NCBI GenBank assembly: GCA_947625245.1
Contig: CANQNO010000012.1
Location: forward strand, 1-48,630
Length of the DNA: 48,630 nucleotides
Direction: 5' to 3'
Source: an uncultured Clostridia bacterium
GTDB lineage: Bacteria; Bacillota; Clostridia; Christensenellales; Borkfalkiaceae
Positions 1 through 6,821 of the stretch are shown in pieces. The notes under the pieces were generated by a model. That model was given only the letters and a program-made list of their open reading frames with translations. It was not told the DNA's origin and made no database searches. A program made the translations under genes and the position numbers. The first letter of the stretch is position 1, and every line of letters begins with the position of its first letter.

Positions 1-1
1 C

Positions 2-202
2 TTTATCAATGCGATTTACCTCTATGATGACAAAGTAACTTTCATTTTTAACTATAAAAACGGAACGCAAACGGTCAACCTTGACGAGCTTTCGTGTTCG
101 GATTATAATTGCCTCGGTGCACCATATCTTAATAGCTTGAACTTTTTGTTCAAGCTATTTTGCTATTTTAAACCTTTACGAAGGAGTAAAGTCATATGTT
201 GA
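2..202 (+). CDS. large serine recombinase, C-terminal end only (5' end outside window)
   Basis: The reading frame is open from base 2 to a TGA at 200-202. Its first ~45 residues (FINAIYLYDDKVTFIFNY, then a threonine/leucine-rich stretch and CLGAP) match my recollection of the C-terminal tail of Firmicutes large serine recombinases, the integrases/excisionases of mobile elements. The last ~20 residues look non-conserved and are encoded over a perfect hairpin at 131-159, so the tail may have been extended by loss of an earlier stop. It overlaps the start of the next gene by 7 nt. The catalytic domain is outside the window, so whether the gene is intact is unknown. Family identification is from tail similarity only. 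Confidence 0.6.
   Translation, partial: FINAIYLYDDKVTFIFNYKNGTQTVNLDELSCSDYNCLGAPYLNSLNFLFKLFCYFKPLRRSKVIC
131..164 (+). terminator. hairpin inside the recombinase 3' end, terminator-like
   Basis: A perfect 12-bp inverted repeat (aatagcttgaac at 131-142, gttcaagctatt at 148-159) encloses a TTTTT loop and is followed by a T-rich stretch (ttgctatttt). It lies inside the annotated reading frame, 43 nt before the stop. It probably ends the recombinase transcript before the GIY-YIG gene. Confidence 0.55.
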
Positions 203-1041
203 AATTACTTGACTTATTAAAAATTTCCGAAAGCGAGTTAAAAAATTATAAAGTTCATTTTGCGACCGGAACAAATGACAAAATGAAGCCGTATAAAAAA
301 TTTCTTATTGGCGAGTTCAAAGAATGGCCGGAGCAGCAGACGAATAAAAATTTTTCTCGACCTTATGTTTTGTCTTTAATTTATTACAACAAGGATATGT
401 GGATTTTTGGCGGAATCTATAAGGTGACTGATAAACCTGTCCCCATCGAAATTTCGGAAGAAAATTGGAAAGGCTGGAAATACGGCACTGAACTTGTTGA
501 CTGCCAAACAGACTTGATTGGCAGGATAGTTGTTTATTACAAAAAAGAATACCGTCAATCTTATCCGAATTTGGAAATGATACCTGAAAACGGCATACGC
601 CCGCGGGATATGGTTATATCGTCTATCTTAGATAAACGGGTTTCAATTACCGATTTCGGAGGTTTTGACGAAGTAAATATTGATTATGAAACATTGGAGT
701 CAATCGTACGCGATAATATTCCCTCGTGGCGTTCCGCCCTTTCTAAAGTAAAAGGAATATATTTGATTTCCGATAAATTGACGGGTAAACTGTACGTCGG
801 AAGCGCTTATGGTGACGAGTGTATTTGGCAAAGGTGGGCGGCATATGCAAAGGACGGGCATGGTGGAAACCGTGAATTAAAGGCGCTTTTAGCTGAATAT
901 GGGGCGGATTATAGATATAATTTTAAATATTCAATTCTTGAGGTTTGCAATATGAACCTCGGAAATGAATATATTATTGGACGTGAAAATTATTGGAAAG
1001 AAGTGTTGCAAACAAGGAAATTCGGTTTAAATAAAAATTAA
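196..1041 (+). CDS. GIY-YIG nuclease family protein
   Basis: The 281-residue protein has an uncharacterised N-terminal ~180 residues and a C-terminal GIY-YIG fold. The sequence shows GIY at 187-189, YVG at 200-202 in place of YIG, a candidate catalytic Arg at 213 and a candidate metal-binding Glu at 264. GIY-YIG enzymes cut DNA with one metal ion. The large N-terminal part probably gives specificity or targeting, as in restriction- or element-associated members. The start ATG has a good AAGGAG site 9 nt upstream and overlaps the recombinase stop. Its position next to a serine recombinase suggests mobile-element cargo. The substrate is unknown, and a role in defence or element maintenance is only inference. 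Confidence 0.75.
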   Translation: MLKLLDLLKISESELKNYKVHFATGTNDKMKPYKKFLIGEFKEWPEQQTNKNFSRPYVLSLIYYNKDMWIFGGIYKVTDKPVPIEISEENWKGWKYGTELVDCQTDLIGRIVVYYKKEYRQSYPNLEMIPENGIRPRDMVISSILDKRVSITDFGGFDEVNIDYETLESIVRDNIPSWRSALSKVKGIYLISDKLTGKLYVGSAYGDECIWQRWAAYAKDGHGGNRELKALLAEYGADYRYNFKYSILEVCNMNLGNEYIIGRENYWKEVLQTRKFGLNKN

Positions 1042-1115
1042 CTTTATAAGTATAGGCACACTATACTTATTGCGCTTCGCTCCATAAATTCCGTGTGCCA
1101 TGCAGGTATCATTTA

Positions 1116-1163
1116 TCCTGACCTCTTACCTGAAAAGGATAAGAGGTCAGGATTACTTTTTAT
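1116..1163 (+). terminator. terminator in block copy A
   Basis: The 13-bp arms tcctgacctctta and taagaggtcagga flank a small loop and are followed by ttactttttattt. It would end transcription coming from the GIY-YIG gene. Confidence 0.7.
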
Positions 1164-1183
1164 TTGTGAGTGCCGCCTGCTAA

Positions 1184-1212
1184 TTGCGTTTTTCCTATTT
1201 TTATGAAATAAT
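1184..1212 (+). promoter_or_regulatory. candidate promoter in block copy A
   Basis: TTGCGT at 1184-1189 and AATAAT at 1207-1212 are separated by 17 nt. The -10 is weaker than in copy B (TATAAT), but the spacing is identical. It would serve the small genes at 1251-2438. Confidence 0.4.
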
Positions 1213-1250
1213 TATAGCGATGAACAGAAATTTAGCGGAGACAATCAATT

Positions 1251-1766
1251 ATGTCAATGAAATGTTTTTTGGCTTTAGAACTGCCGCTGCAAAAGACGAC
1301 TTACAAATACAAAGACATTTTACCGACCATACATAAAGGTGATATGTGGTACGACGGCGGGATAGCGTTCAGAGCAGAGTTGACCGAACAGGAAAAACAA
1401 TGTTTGCACAACGTTTTTAAAGACTTCTGCCTTTATGCCATAGACAGTGAGTTTGGGCTTGATTACGAAACGCGGTATCGCTCTGTTATATCGGAAAACT
1501 ATGCGACAAATGCGCTTGAAGAACTCAAATGGCTGAAAGCGTTTGCAAAAAAACAGCTTCTAAAACAAGACGGATTTATGATTGTTAACCTTTGGCTGGG
1601 TAAAAAGACCGAAATCAAAGGGGAGCAGATTATCGACGTAAACGAGTGGGAACTGTCCGCTGAAAAAGATTTTTCTTTCGAATATGGAGTAATTTATCAA
1701 TTTATCGATAATTCCAAAGAGGCGACAGAACGTCGTCGCCAAAGAACAAAGCGCTTTTCGGTATAA
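1251..1766 (+). CDS. hypothetical protein, 171 aa
   Basis: I do not recognise the family. The product is soluble and acidic to neutral, with no signal peptide or membrane segment. It has a tyrosine- and tryptophan-rich N-terminal half, a helical middle (EELKWLKAFAKKQL) and a basic C-terminus (ERRRQRTKR). Start choice: ATG 1251 follows TTTAGCGGAG (1231-1240) by 10 nt; a second ATG at 1257 is possible. It is the first gene of a short co-directional run (1251-2438) whose members share the same ribosome-binding sequence, suggesting one transcript from the promoter in block copy A. It could be an immunity-type or uncharacterised cargo protein; no function is claimed. Confidence 0.7.
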   Translation: MSMKCFLALELPLQKTTYKYKDILPTIHKGDMWYDGGIAFRAELTEQEKQCLHNVFKDFCLYAIDSEFGLDYETRYRSVISENYATNALEELKWLKAFAKKQLLKQDGFMIVNLWLGKKTEIKGEQIIDVNEWELSAEKDFSFEYGVIYQFIDNSKEATERRRQRTKRFSV

Positions 1767-1799
1767 AATTATAAATTTTAATTTAGCGGAGATAGTATT

Positions 1800-2105
1800 G
1801 TGAATTTTTGTGAGGGGTGCAATATAGCATGCGGCGGCGAAAGATGTCCTAAATGCGGAAGGAAAAAGTTGCGCGCCGTAACCGAAGATGATTTTTGCTT
1901 GGTCGGGCAAGTGGACAGAATTTTCGGCGATAACCTTAAATATAATTTAGAAAACGAAAATATAGAGTGCGTACTAATGCCGTTCGGTACGGGGGTTAAT
2001 TCTAAATTTGCTTTGCCGTTGGAAAGTTATCTTGTTTATGTACGGTATAGAAATTTAGATTATGTACGCCGGATTTTAAAAAAGATGAAAATGCCTGAAT
2101 TTTAA
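1800..2105 (+). CDS. small zinc-ribbon protein with DUF2007-like C-terminus
   Basis: The 101-residue product starts at GTG, 8 nt after a TTTAGCGGAG ribosome-binding sequence. The N-terminus has a CxxC...CxxC arrangement (CEGC at 5-8, CPKC at 16-19), probably a zinc ribbon. The following ~65 residues, with an alternating strand-helix pattern and the segment FALPLESYLVYV, resemble the DUF2007 'putative signal-transducing' domain, a small ferredoxin-like fold of unknown role. It lies 33 nt after the previous gene and 15 nt before the next, so it is probably co-transcribed. The DUF2007 assignment is by pattern and moderate. Confidence 0.65.
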   Translation: MNFCEGCNIACGGERCPKCGRKKLRAVTEDDFCLVGQVDRIFGDNLKYNLENENIECVLMPFGTGVNSKFALPLESYLVYVRYRNLDYVRRILKKMKMPEF

Positions 2106-2120
2106 TTTAGCGGAGGAATT

Positions 2121-2438
2121 ATGCCGTCAAGCAAGGAATATTTGAATTTCATTTTAGAGCAACTATCCGAATTAGAGGACATAACCTGCAAGCCTATGAT
2201 GGGTGAATTTCTGATTTACTATCGCGGCAAACTTGTCGGCGGTATCTACGATGACAGATTGCTCGTAAAACCCGTAAAATCCGCTTTATCCTATTTGCCC
2301 CAAGCAGAGTATTCCCTGCCGTATGAGGGCGCAAAGGAAATGCTCAATGTGGATAATGTGGACGATAAGGCTTTTTTGACAGGATTATTTGAGGCAATGT
2401 ATGACGACCTGCCAATGCCGAAAATAAAAAAGCGGTAA
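2121..2438 (+). CDS. TfoX/Sxy N-terminal domain protein
   Basis: The 105-residue protein corresponds to a stand-alone TfoX N-terminal domain. It shows the typical pattern PMMGEFLIYYRGKLVGGIYDD near residues 25-45, then a lysine/proline strand and a helix ending DDLPMPK. In Proteobacteria full TfoX/Sxy activates competence genes. The short Firmicutes versions have no established function, so a competence role should not be assumed. The AGCGGAGG ribosome-binding sequence is 5 nt from the ATG. It is the last gene of the three-gene run before block copy B. Confidence 0.8.
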   Translation: MPSSKEYLNFILEQLSELEDITCKPMMGEFLIYYRGKLVGGIYDDRLLVKPVKSALSYLPQAEYSLPYEGAKEMLNVDNVDDKAFLTGLFEAMYDDLPMPKIKKR

Positions 2439-2545
2439 ATTTCAAATTTGCCGCACGGACGACGGCGTCTATACCATAAATATAGGCACACAAAACTTAT
2501 TGCGCTTTGCTTTATAAGTTCTGTGTGCCATGCAGGTATCATTTA

Positions 2546-2593
2546 TCCTGACCTCTTACCTGAAAAGGGTAAGGGGTCAGGATTACTTTTTAT
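2546..2593 (+). terminator. terminator in block copy B
   Basis: The left arm tcctgacctctta is identical to copy A. The right arm (taaggggtcagga) differs by one base that still pairs as G:U. It is followed by ttactttttattt. It closes the 1251-2438 transcript. Confidence 0.7.
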
Positions 2594-2613
2594 TTGTGAG
2601 CGCCGCCCGCCAC

Positions 2614-2642
2614 TTGTGTTTTTACTTTTTTTATTGTATAAT
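2614..2642 (+). promoter_or_regulatory. sigma-A-like promoter in block copy B
   Basis: TTGTGT (2614-2619), 17 nt, TATAAT (2637-2642). It would drive the small zinc-ribbon gene at 2677. Confidence 0.5.
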
Positions 2643-2676
2643 TGTAGCGAAAATAGGAATTTTGCGAGGCTGATTT

Positions 2677-2892
2677 ATGAAAGAAGTAAAAATTGAAAAT
2701 TGCCCGTTTTGCGGCGGAGAACAGATGCTTGAAGTAAAGTTTGGTTCTATGGGCGGCGTAACCATAAATCTTGTAGGTAAGTTGCGCAGTGCGCCGGTTT
2801 TTGCAACAGTTTGCCGCGATTGCGGTAACTTCGTTCGTTCATACATAAAAAACCCTGAAAAGCTATTCCCTAAAAAAGAGCGGAGAGAGTAA
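2677..2892 (+). CDS. small zinc-ribbon protein, 71 aa
   Basis: The product carries two cysteine pairs, CPFCGG near residue 9 and CRDCG near residue 46, as expected for a restriction-alleviation-like or generic zinc-ribbon fold. A glycine-rich strand and a hydrophobic segment lie between them. There is no membrane segment. A TTTTGCGAGG sequence 8 nt upstream resembles the ribosome-binding motif of the neighbours. The gene lies directly behind the promoter of block copy B and appears to be a single-gene unit. Function unknown. Confidence 0.65.
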   Translation: MKEVKIENCPFCGGEQMLEVKFGSMGGVTINLVGKLRSAPVFATVCRDCGNFVRSYIKNPEKLFPKKERRE

Positions 2893-3161
2893 GATAAATT
2901 TCAATTTGTAGGACTTCCGGTATTATCATTTCTTACTTCTTTTTTTATAACACAAGCAGTTAAAATAAAAAACAGTACAGATAAATACGAACAAGAAGAT
3001 AACGGGGAAACAAAACGGCTTTATTAAGTCTCTGTTTTCCCGCACGCATAAGTAATGAGTATAAAAAGGAAACGCACCCGCAAGAGGCTTTACCTCTCGC
3101 AATGTCCGCCATAAAGGTTTTCCGCGTTTCTTTATCAAACAATTTGGCGGGGTAAGTATTT
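2893..3161 (+). other. 269-nt gene-free stretch with one imperfect hairpin
   Basis: No convincing gene was seen. A 10-bp stem with one G:U pair (left arm from 3003, right arm to 3042) and a weaker hairpin (gcaagagg/cctctcgc near 3079-3100) are visible. Minus-strand reading frames across this stretch have no ribosome-binding site and no recognisable product. Possibly a long leader of the next gene or decayed DNA. Confidence 0.4.
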
Positions 3162-3512
3162 ATGAAAAAAGCATTAGAAGTCGTAAAAATATGCTTAAAC
3201 CTACTTATGGGGGCATTGTGTTTCATTAAGATTGAACACGATGTTGCCGTTTTGCCAAACGCCGAAGGCAGCGTAGGTCGTGCCGACTACTATTACAGCA
3301 TTTTAGACAAACTTTCGGGAAAGAATTTGCAATTCTTAGTTTATATTGCCCTTGCGGTGATGGCGGCGTCCGTAGCGCTTTCGGTAGTTGCCTGCTTTGC
3401 AAAAGACAATATAAAAATAAGGTTAACGAGCCATGTAATTTTTGTTGTTGCGGCTATATTCTTTCTGGTTTTGCTTTGTTATGCCGTGCTGATTCTCAGA
3501 ATATGTTATTGA
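3162..3512 (+). CDS. small membrane protein, 116 aa
   Basis: I do not recognise a family. The protein has a hydrophobic segment near residues 8-22, an extracytoplasmic-looking polar middle (residues 24-56, several Tyr) and two strong membrane segments near 59-79 and 90-112. The ATG is preceded by GGCGGGG. It heads a set of three small membrane proteins (3162-4359) in the same orientation. The set resembles 'DUF-type' membrane proteins of unknown role often found in mobile or species-specific regions. Confidence 0.6.
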   Translation: MKKALEVVKICLNLLMGALCFIKIEHDVAVLPNAEGSVGRADYYYSILDKLSGKNLQFLVYIALAVMAASVALSVVACFAKDNIKIRLTSHVIFVVAAIFFLVLLCYAVLILRICY

Positions 3513-3599
3513 TTATCCGATAAATATATCCAGGAGTAAGCGAAGAGGGCTTGATTTACCGTCACGGATACTTTTTTATCACCATTTAGGAGAACGGAA

Positions 3600-4115
3600 A
3601 TGAAAAAACAAACCGATAAGGCTAAGATTTACGGGATAACCTACAAATTGTTGCAAACAGTGTTATATTTCGGAGTTGCCGGTATCAGCATCGCCTATAT
3701 TATATTTTTATTCATGGGGCAAGAAAAGCGCATTTTATTAAATGTGGGAATTACTTTGCTGTTGGCAGTATTTTTGCTTTGGCAAGCGGATATTCTTGTT
3801 CGCAAAATGTTATATAAAAGCAATAACGCCTTAGGTAAGCGTAATAAGCACACTGCCGCCGTTTGCATTGCGCTTGTCGGCGGAACGTTTTTAGCCGTTT
3901 CTTTTGCAATTATGGCGTTTTGCAATATCTCGGGAGCGTTTGTAATAACGGTAGCCGTTATTGCAATTTTGTCGGCAAATGTAGCGGTGATTGCCCTTGC
4001 CCTCGAATATTCCGTAAGTCGAGGAATCAAAGCTGAAGAACGGGCGGACGGGGCAATTGCCGATTCGGTCGAATACGAAAAAGAGGAGAACGGCGATGAA
4101 ACAAACGACCGATAA
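3600..4115 (+). CDS. membrane protein, 171 aa, four predicted segments
   Basis: No family recognised. Hydrophobic segments lie near residues 16-39, 45-64, 85-108 and 113-136, with a cytoplasmic acidic tail (EKEENGDETND) at the C-terminus. The N-terminus is basic (MKKQTDKAKIYG), so it is probably inside. A TAGGAG site lies 6 nt before the ATG. The last 20 nt overlap the start of the next gene, which carries a similar 'KQTTDKTRKI' N-terminus, so the two are translationally coupled and perhaps partners. Confidence 0.6.
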   Translation: MKKQTDKAKIYGITYKLLQTVLYFGVAGISIAYIIFLFMGQEKRILLNVGITLLLAVFLLWQADILVRKMLYKSNNALGKRNKHTAAVCIALVGGTFLAVSFAIMAFCNISGAFVITVAVIAILSANVAVIALALEYSVSRGIKAEERADGAIADSVEYEKEENGDETNDR

Positions 4116-4359
4116 GACAAGAAAAATCATTTATTGGACAATGTTCGGATGCGCCACGCTTATATTGATTGCGGCTCTCGTGGTCAGATTGGTGGGCATT
4201 ATTAAAAAAGTCGGTTTGCTTATACACCTATCGCCTATTTTTGCATCGTGCAGTGTGCTTGTCAATGTTATCGACACACTCGCATTCAAGCCGAACAGTA
4301 AGAAATTGAAAAAGGGCGAAGAAGAGCCCGCCGTAGAACAAGACGAAGAAAAACAATAA
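4096..4359 (+). CDS. small membrane protein, 87 aa
   Basis: The chosen start is ATG 4096, 5 nt after GAGGAG, giving MKQTTDKTRKI. A longer frame from 4057 has no ribosome-binding site. Two membrane segments (about residues 12-32 and 38-58) are followed by a highly charged tail rich in Lys then Glu. It overlaps the previous gene by 20 nt. The two proteins share N-terminal style and topology and may work as a pair. No function recognised. Confidence 0.6.
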   Translation: MKQTTDKTRKIIYWTMFGCATLILIAALVVRLVGIIKKVGLLIHLSPIFASCSVLVNVIDTLAFKPNSKKLKKGEEEPAVEQDEEKQ

Positions 4360-4369
4360 CAAACTTATT

Positions 4370-4400
4370 AGCGGAAAGGCTTGCCTTTTCCGCTTTTGCA
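4370..4400 (+). terminator. terminator after the small membrane-protein set
   Basis: A hairpin of gcggaaaggc and gccttttccgc (one bulged T) is followed by TTTTGCATTT. It separates the accessory genes from the aquaporin gene. Confidence 0.65.
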
Positions 4401-4454
4401 TTTAACTAAATTAAGTTAACAGTAAAAATATATCAGTTAAATTGTTTAATTTAT

Positions 4455-4482
4455 TTGACATTTCATTTTCGGTTGATATAAT
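4455..4482 (+). promoter_or_regulatory. sigma-A promoter of the aquaporin gene
   Basis: Consensus TTGACA (4455-4460), 16 nt, TATAAT (4477-4482). A purine-rich AAAGGAGTGG ribosome-binding site lies just before the ATG at 4519. Confidence 0.75.
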
Positions 4483-4518
4483 CATATATAATTATATAAA
4501 TATAAAAGGAGTGGAAAA

Positions 4519-5286
4519 ATGACAGACATTAAAAAGTATGTGGCAGAGTTTATAGGAACTTGTGTGCTTGTAACGGTCGCTTGCGGCGTTGCGGTAGTCA
4601 CGGGTTGCAGCGTTGCAAATCCCGCGGCGTATCTTATGACGGCGCTTGCCTTCGGGCTTGTTATCGTTGCTATGGCGTATTCTATAGGGAACGTTTCGGG
4701 TTGCCATATCAACCCCGCGGTATCTTTGGCTATGCTAATAAGCAAAAAAATGAACGTGAAAGATTTCGTTGGTTACGTTATCGCACAAATTCTCGGCGCA
4801 ATAGCGGGGGCGGTTCTCGTGGGACTTCTTTGCGGTTCGTTCGTAAGCGATTCCGCCAATTTCGGACAGTTCGGTCAGAACTTTGCGCAACCCGCGCTTA
4901 CAACGGCTTACGGCGAAGGCGGTTCTTTGGCGGTTGCTCTCGTTGTTGAAATAGTTTTGACTTTCATCTTCGTGTTTGCTATTCTCGGCGTTACTTCAAA
5001 AACCGAAAACAAAGCCGTGACCGGCATAGTGATAGGTCTTTCCCTTACGCTCGTTCACCTTATAGGCATAGGACTTACGGGTACGTCGGTAAATCCCGCG
5101 CGTTCGATAGGTCCCGCGTTGATGGCATTGGTTAAAAACGGAAATACGGAAGCTTTAAAGCAGATTTGGATATTCATTGTAGGCCCTATGGCGGGCGGCG
5201 CGCTTGCCGCTGTCGTTTATAACCTTTTGGACGGCAAGAAGAAAGAAAAAACTCCCGAAAATCTCAACGGGCAGGACAATAAATAA
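4519..5286 (+). CDS. aqpZ: aquaporin (MIP family), water-channel type
   Basis: This 255-residue membrane channel moves water across the cytoplasmic membrane. Both signature NPA motifs are present (65-67 and 192-194), each in a half-helix after a glycine-rich stretch, with the usual six membrane segments. The selectivity-filter residues read F45, H180, T189 and R195, which is the AqpZ-type water filter rather than the glycerol-facilitator type. The charged C-terminal tail is cytoplasmic. It is a single gene between its own promoter and a terminator. Confidence in the aquaporin rather than glycerol call is good because of H180. Confidence 0.92.
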   Translation: MTDIKKYVAEFIGTCVLVTVACGVAVVTGCSVANPAAYLMTALAFGLVIVAMAYSIGNVSGCHINPAVSLAMLISKKMNVKDFVGYVIAQILGAIAGAVLVGLLCGSFVSDSANFGQFGQNFAQPALTTAYGEGGSLAVALVVEIVLTFIFVFAILGVTSKTENKAVTGIVIGLSLTLVHLIGIGLTGTSVNPARSIGPALMALVKNGNTEALKQIWIFIVGPMAGGALAAVVYNLLDGKKKEKTPENLNGQDNK

Positions 5287-5312
5287 CATAATTACATTTT
5301 AAAATAGATTTG

Positions 5313-5342
5313 AAAGAACTCCGTTAAGGGGTTCTTTTTTTT
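5313..5342 (+). terminator. terminator of the aquaporin gene
   Basis: Stem aagaactcc with ggggttctt (one G:U pair), loop gttaa, then eight Ts. Confidence 0.75.
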
Positions 5343-5365
5343 GTTGTCCGAAAATAGATTAAAAT

Positions 5366-6268
5366 ATGGGTTTGTCCTTTTTGCCCGACGAAATAAACGC
5401 TGCGCTTTCGCATCTCAACGCCAACGCCTTGACTGAAATCCGGTTAAGGCAGGGCAAGCCCGTTACTGTTGCTTACGGGGAAAAATATTGCTATCTGAGC
5501 ATGTTCGGATTGACCGAAAGGAGAGAAAACGCAATTGTTTGCGGAGAAATCGCCCCGATCGTCAATTCGGCGACGGGCGGAAGCGTATACAGTTATGCCG
5601 AGCAGATCCGCGGCGGGTTTATAACCTGCGGGCACGGGATAAGGATAGGGCTTGCGGGCGAATACGTCACTTCGGGCGAAAACGTAAATACGATAGCGGG
5701 GTTTACTTCCCTGAATATAAGAATTCCGCACGACGTAAAGGGGTGTTCGGCTTATATATGCAAAAACCTGCTTGAAAATTCTTTGAAAAACATACTTATT
5801 TTTTCAAAACCGGGGCTGGGCAAAACGACGCAGCTGAGGGATATGGCAAGATTTTTGAGCGGAAAACGCCTTAACGTCCTTGTTTTCGACGAACGGAACG
5901 AAATTTCCGCCACGGACGGGTTTGGCAACGGTTTCGATTTGGGCGACAATGTGGACATAATCCGCTCGGGAAACAAACTCAAAGCTTTCGAAAGTGCAAT
6001 AAGGTCTATGCGACCCGACGTAATCGTCACCGACGAACTGTACGGCAAAGCCGATTTCGAGGCGGTAAAATACGCCGCCGACTGCGGGCTATGCGTTATA
6101 GCGTCAACCCATATAACCGACGGGGAAAGCCTTAAACGCCTGCCTTTCGAATATTTCGTCGAATTGAAATCAATTTCTGGACAGCCTGTAATTTATGATA
6201 AAAATTTTGTTGCTGTTTGCGGTTGCGGCGCTGACGACTTCGATAGGCGTGTTTCTGTCGGCGGGTAA
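5366..6268 (+). CDS. spoIIIAA: stage III sporulation protein AA (ATPase)
   Basis: SpoIIIAA is the cytoplasmic secretion-type ATPase of the SpoIIIA-SpoIIQ channel that links mother cell and forespore after engulfment. The 300-residue product has the family's N-terminal EIRLR segment (24-28), a Walker A loop KPGLGKTT (148-155) and Walker B with VFDERNE (173-179). The first glycine of the Walker A motif is serine (S147), a small deviation. ATG 5366 is used; no Shine-Dalgarno sequence is visible. The last 74 nt overlap spoIIIAB in another frame. It heads the eight-gene operon that runs to 9664. Confidence 0.93.
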   Translation: MGLSFLPDEINAALSHLNANALTEIRLRQGKPVTVAYGEKYCYLSMFGLTERRENAIVCGEIAPIVNSATGGSVYSYAEQIRGGFITCGHGIRIGLAGEYVTSGENVNTIAGFTSLNIRIPHDVKGCSAYICKNLLENSLKNILIFSKPGLGKTTQLRDMARFLSGKRLNVLVFDERNEISATDGFGNGFDLGDNVDIIRSGNKLKAFESAIRSMRPDVIVTDELYGKADFEAVKYAADCGLCVIASTHITDGESLKRLPFEYFVELKSISGQPVIYDKNFVAVCGCGADDFDRRVSVGG

Positions 6269-6620
6269 AAAGCGGCGCATGCAGATATTTTCGGAATTGT
6301 ACGAATTTAACGAACAACTTCTGCTCAATATGAAGTTTTCGCGCAAAACTCTCGATAAAGTAGCCGAAAATTTTAAATTTATCCCCGAACTTCTGAAAGG
6401 CGGAAAGCTTTTGGACGGAAAGGACGGCGAAACGCTTTCGGACTATTTTTCAAACCTCGGTAAAACGGACGCGCTTTCACAGATAGATTATCTCAACTCA
6501 AAGGGAGCGGAGCTTAAAAAACTGAAAGACGAAAGTTTTGCGGATTACAAAAAATACAGCTCGCTGTATGTAAAAATATTTTTTTTGATAGGCGTTCTTG
6601 CGGCGGTTCTGTTGGCGTAA
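6195..6620 (+). CDS. spoIIIAB: stage III sporulation protein AB
   Basis: The 141-residue product has an N-terminal membrane segment (residues 2-22), a cytoplasmic helical middle with the usual FSELYEFNEQLLLNMKF-type stretch, and a C-terminal membrane segment (about 121-140) after KKYSSLYVK. That matches SpoIIIAB, a membrane component of the feeding-tube channel. It starts 74 nt inside spoIIIAA, an unusually long overlap. The N-terminal membrane anchor needs this start, so the overlap looks real. It is slightly shorter than the family's usual ~170 residues. Confidence 0.9.
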   Translation: MIKILLLFAVAALTTSIGVFLSAGKKRRMQIFSELYEFNEQLLLNMKFSRKTLDKVAENFKFIPELLKGGKLLDGKDGETLSDYFSNLGKTDALSQIDYLNSKGAELKKLKDESFADYKKYSSLYVKIFFLIGVLAAVLLA

Positions 6621-6623
6621 TAA

Positions 6624-6821
6624 ATGGATATAAGTATAATTTTCAAAATTGCCGCAGTAGGCATAATAGTAACCATAATCTGTCAGGTGCTTAAAAAATC
6701 CGACCGTGACGACATAGCCACGATAGTAAGCCTTGTGGGGCTTATAATTGTGCTTACGGTCGTGATTTCAATGATAGCAGATTTATTTTCGCAGATACGG
6801 CAATTATTCGATTTGTTCTGA
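6624..6821 (+). CDS. spoIIIAC: stage III sporulation protein AC
   Basis: The 65-residue, very hydrophobic protein has two membrane segments and the family-typical loop KKSDRDDIATIVSLVG between them. SpoIIIAC is a small membrane subunit of the mother-cell side of the SpoIIIA complex. It starts 3 nt after spoIIIAB, and its stop overlaps the first base of spoIIIAD. Length is as expected. Confidence 0.93.
   Translation: MDISIIFKIAAVGIIVTIICQVLKKSDRDDIATIVSLVGLIIVLTVVISMIADLFSQIRQLFDLF

Larger units (their letters stand above)
1051..1220 (+). repeat. intergenic block copy A (hairpin + terminator + promoter)
   Basis: This segment aligns without gaps to 2481-2650 (constant offset 1430 nt), with about 150 of 170 positions identical by eye. 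It holds an outer inverted repeat (ggcacac at 1055, gtgtgcc at 1093), a strong hairpin at 1116-1152, a T-rich stretch and a promoter-like pair (TTGCGT, 17 nt, AATAAT). Similarity fades just before the start codon of the following gene. The copies sit in front of unrelated genes, so the block is a mobile or duplicated regulatory unit and not part of a duplicated gene. Confidence 0.85.
2481..2650 (+). repeat. intergenic block copy B (hairpin + terminator + promoter)
   Basis: This is the second copy of the block at 1051-1220. The outer hairpin is better paired here (ggcacac...acttat with ataagt...gtgtgcc). The terminator hairpin keeps its arms with a G:U change, and the promoter has a consensus TATAAT. 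The block reaches almost to the start of the gene at 2677. Confidence 0.85.

Noticed and set aside
1051-2650. Integron attC sites between the small genes
   Set aside because: The repeated block has palindromes, but no GTTRRRY/RYYYAAC core sites were recognised and no tyrosine integron integrase is in the window. The simpler reading is a terminator-promoter unit.
2926-3226. Minus-strand small frames in the 2893-3161 gap
   Set aside because: No ribosome-binding sites, overlap with the start of the plus-strand membrane gene, and no recognisable features.
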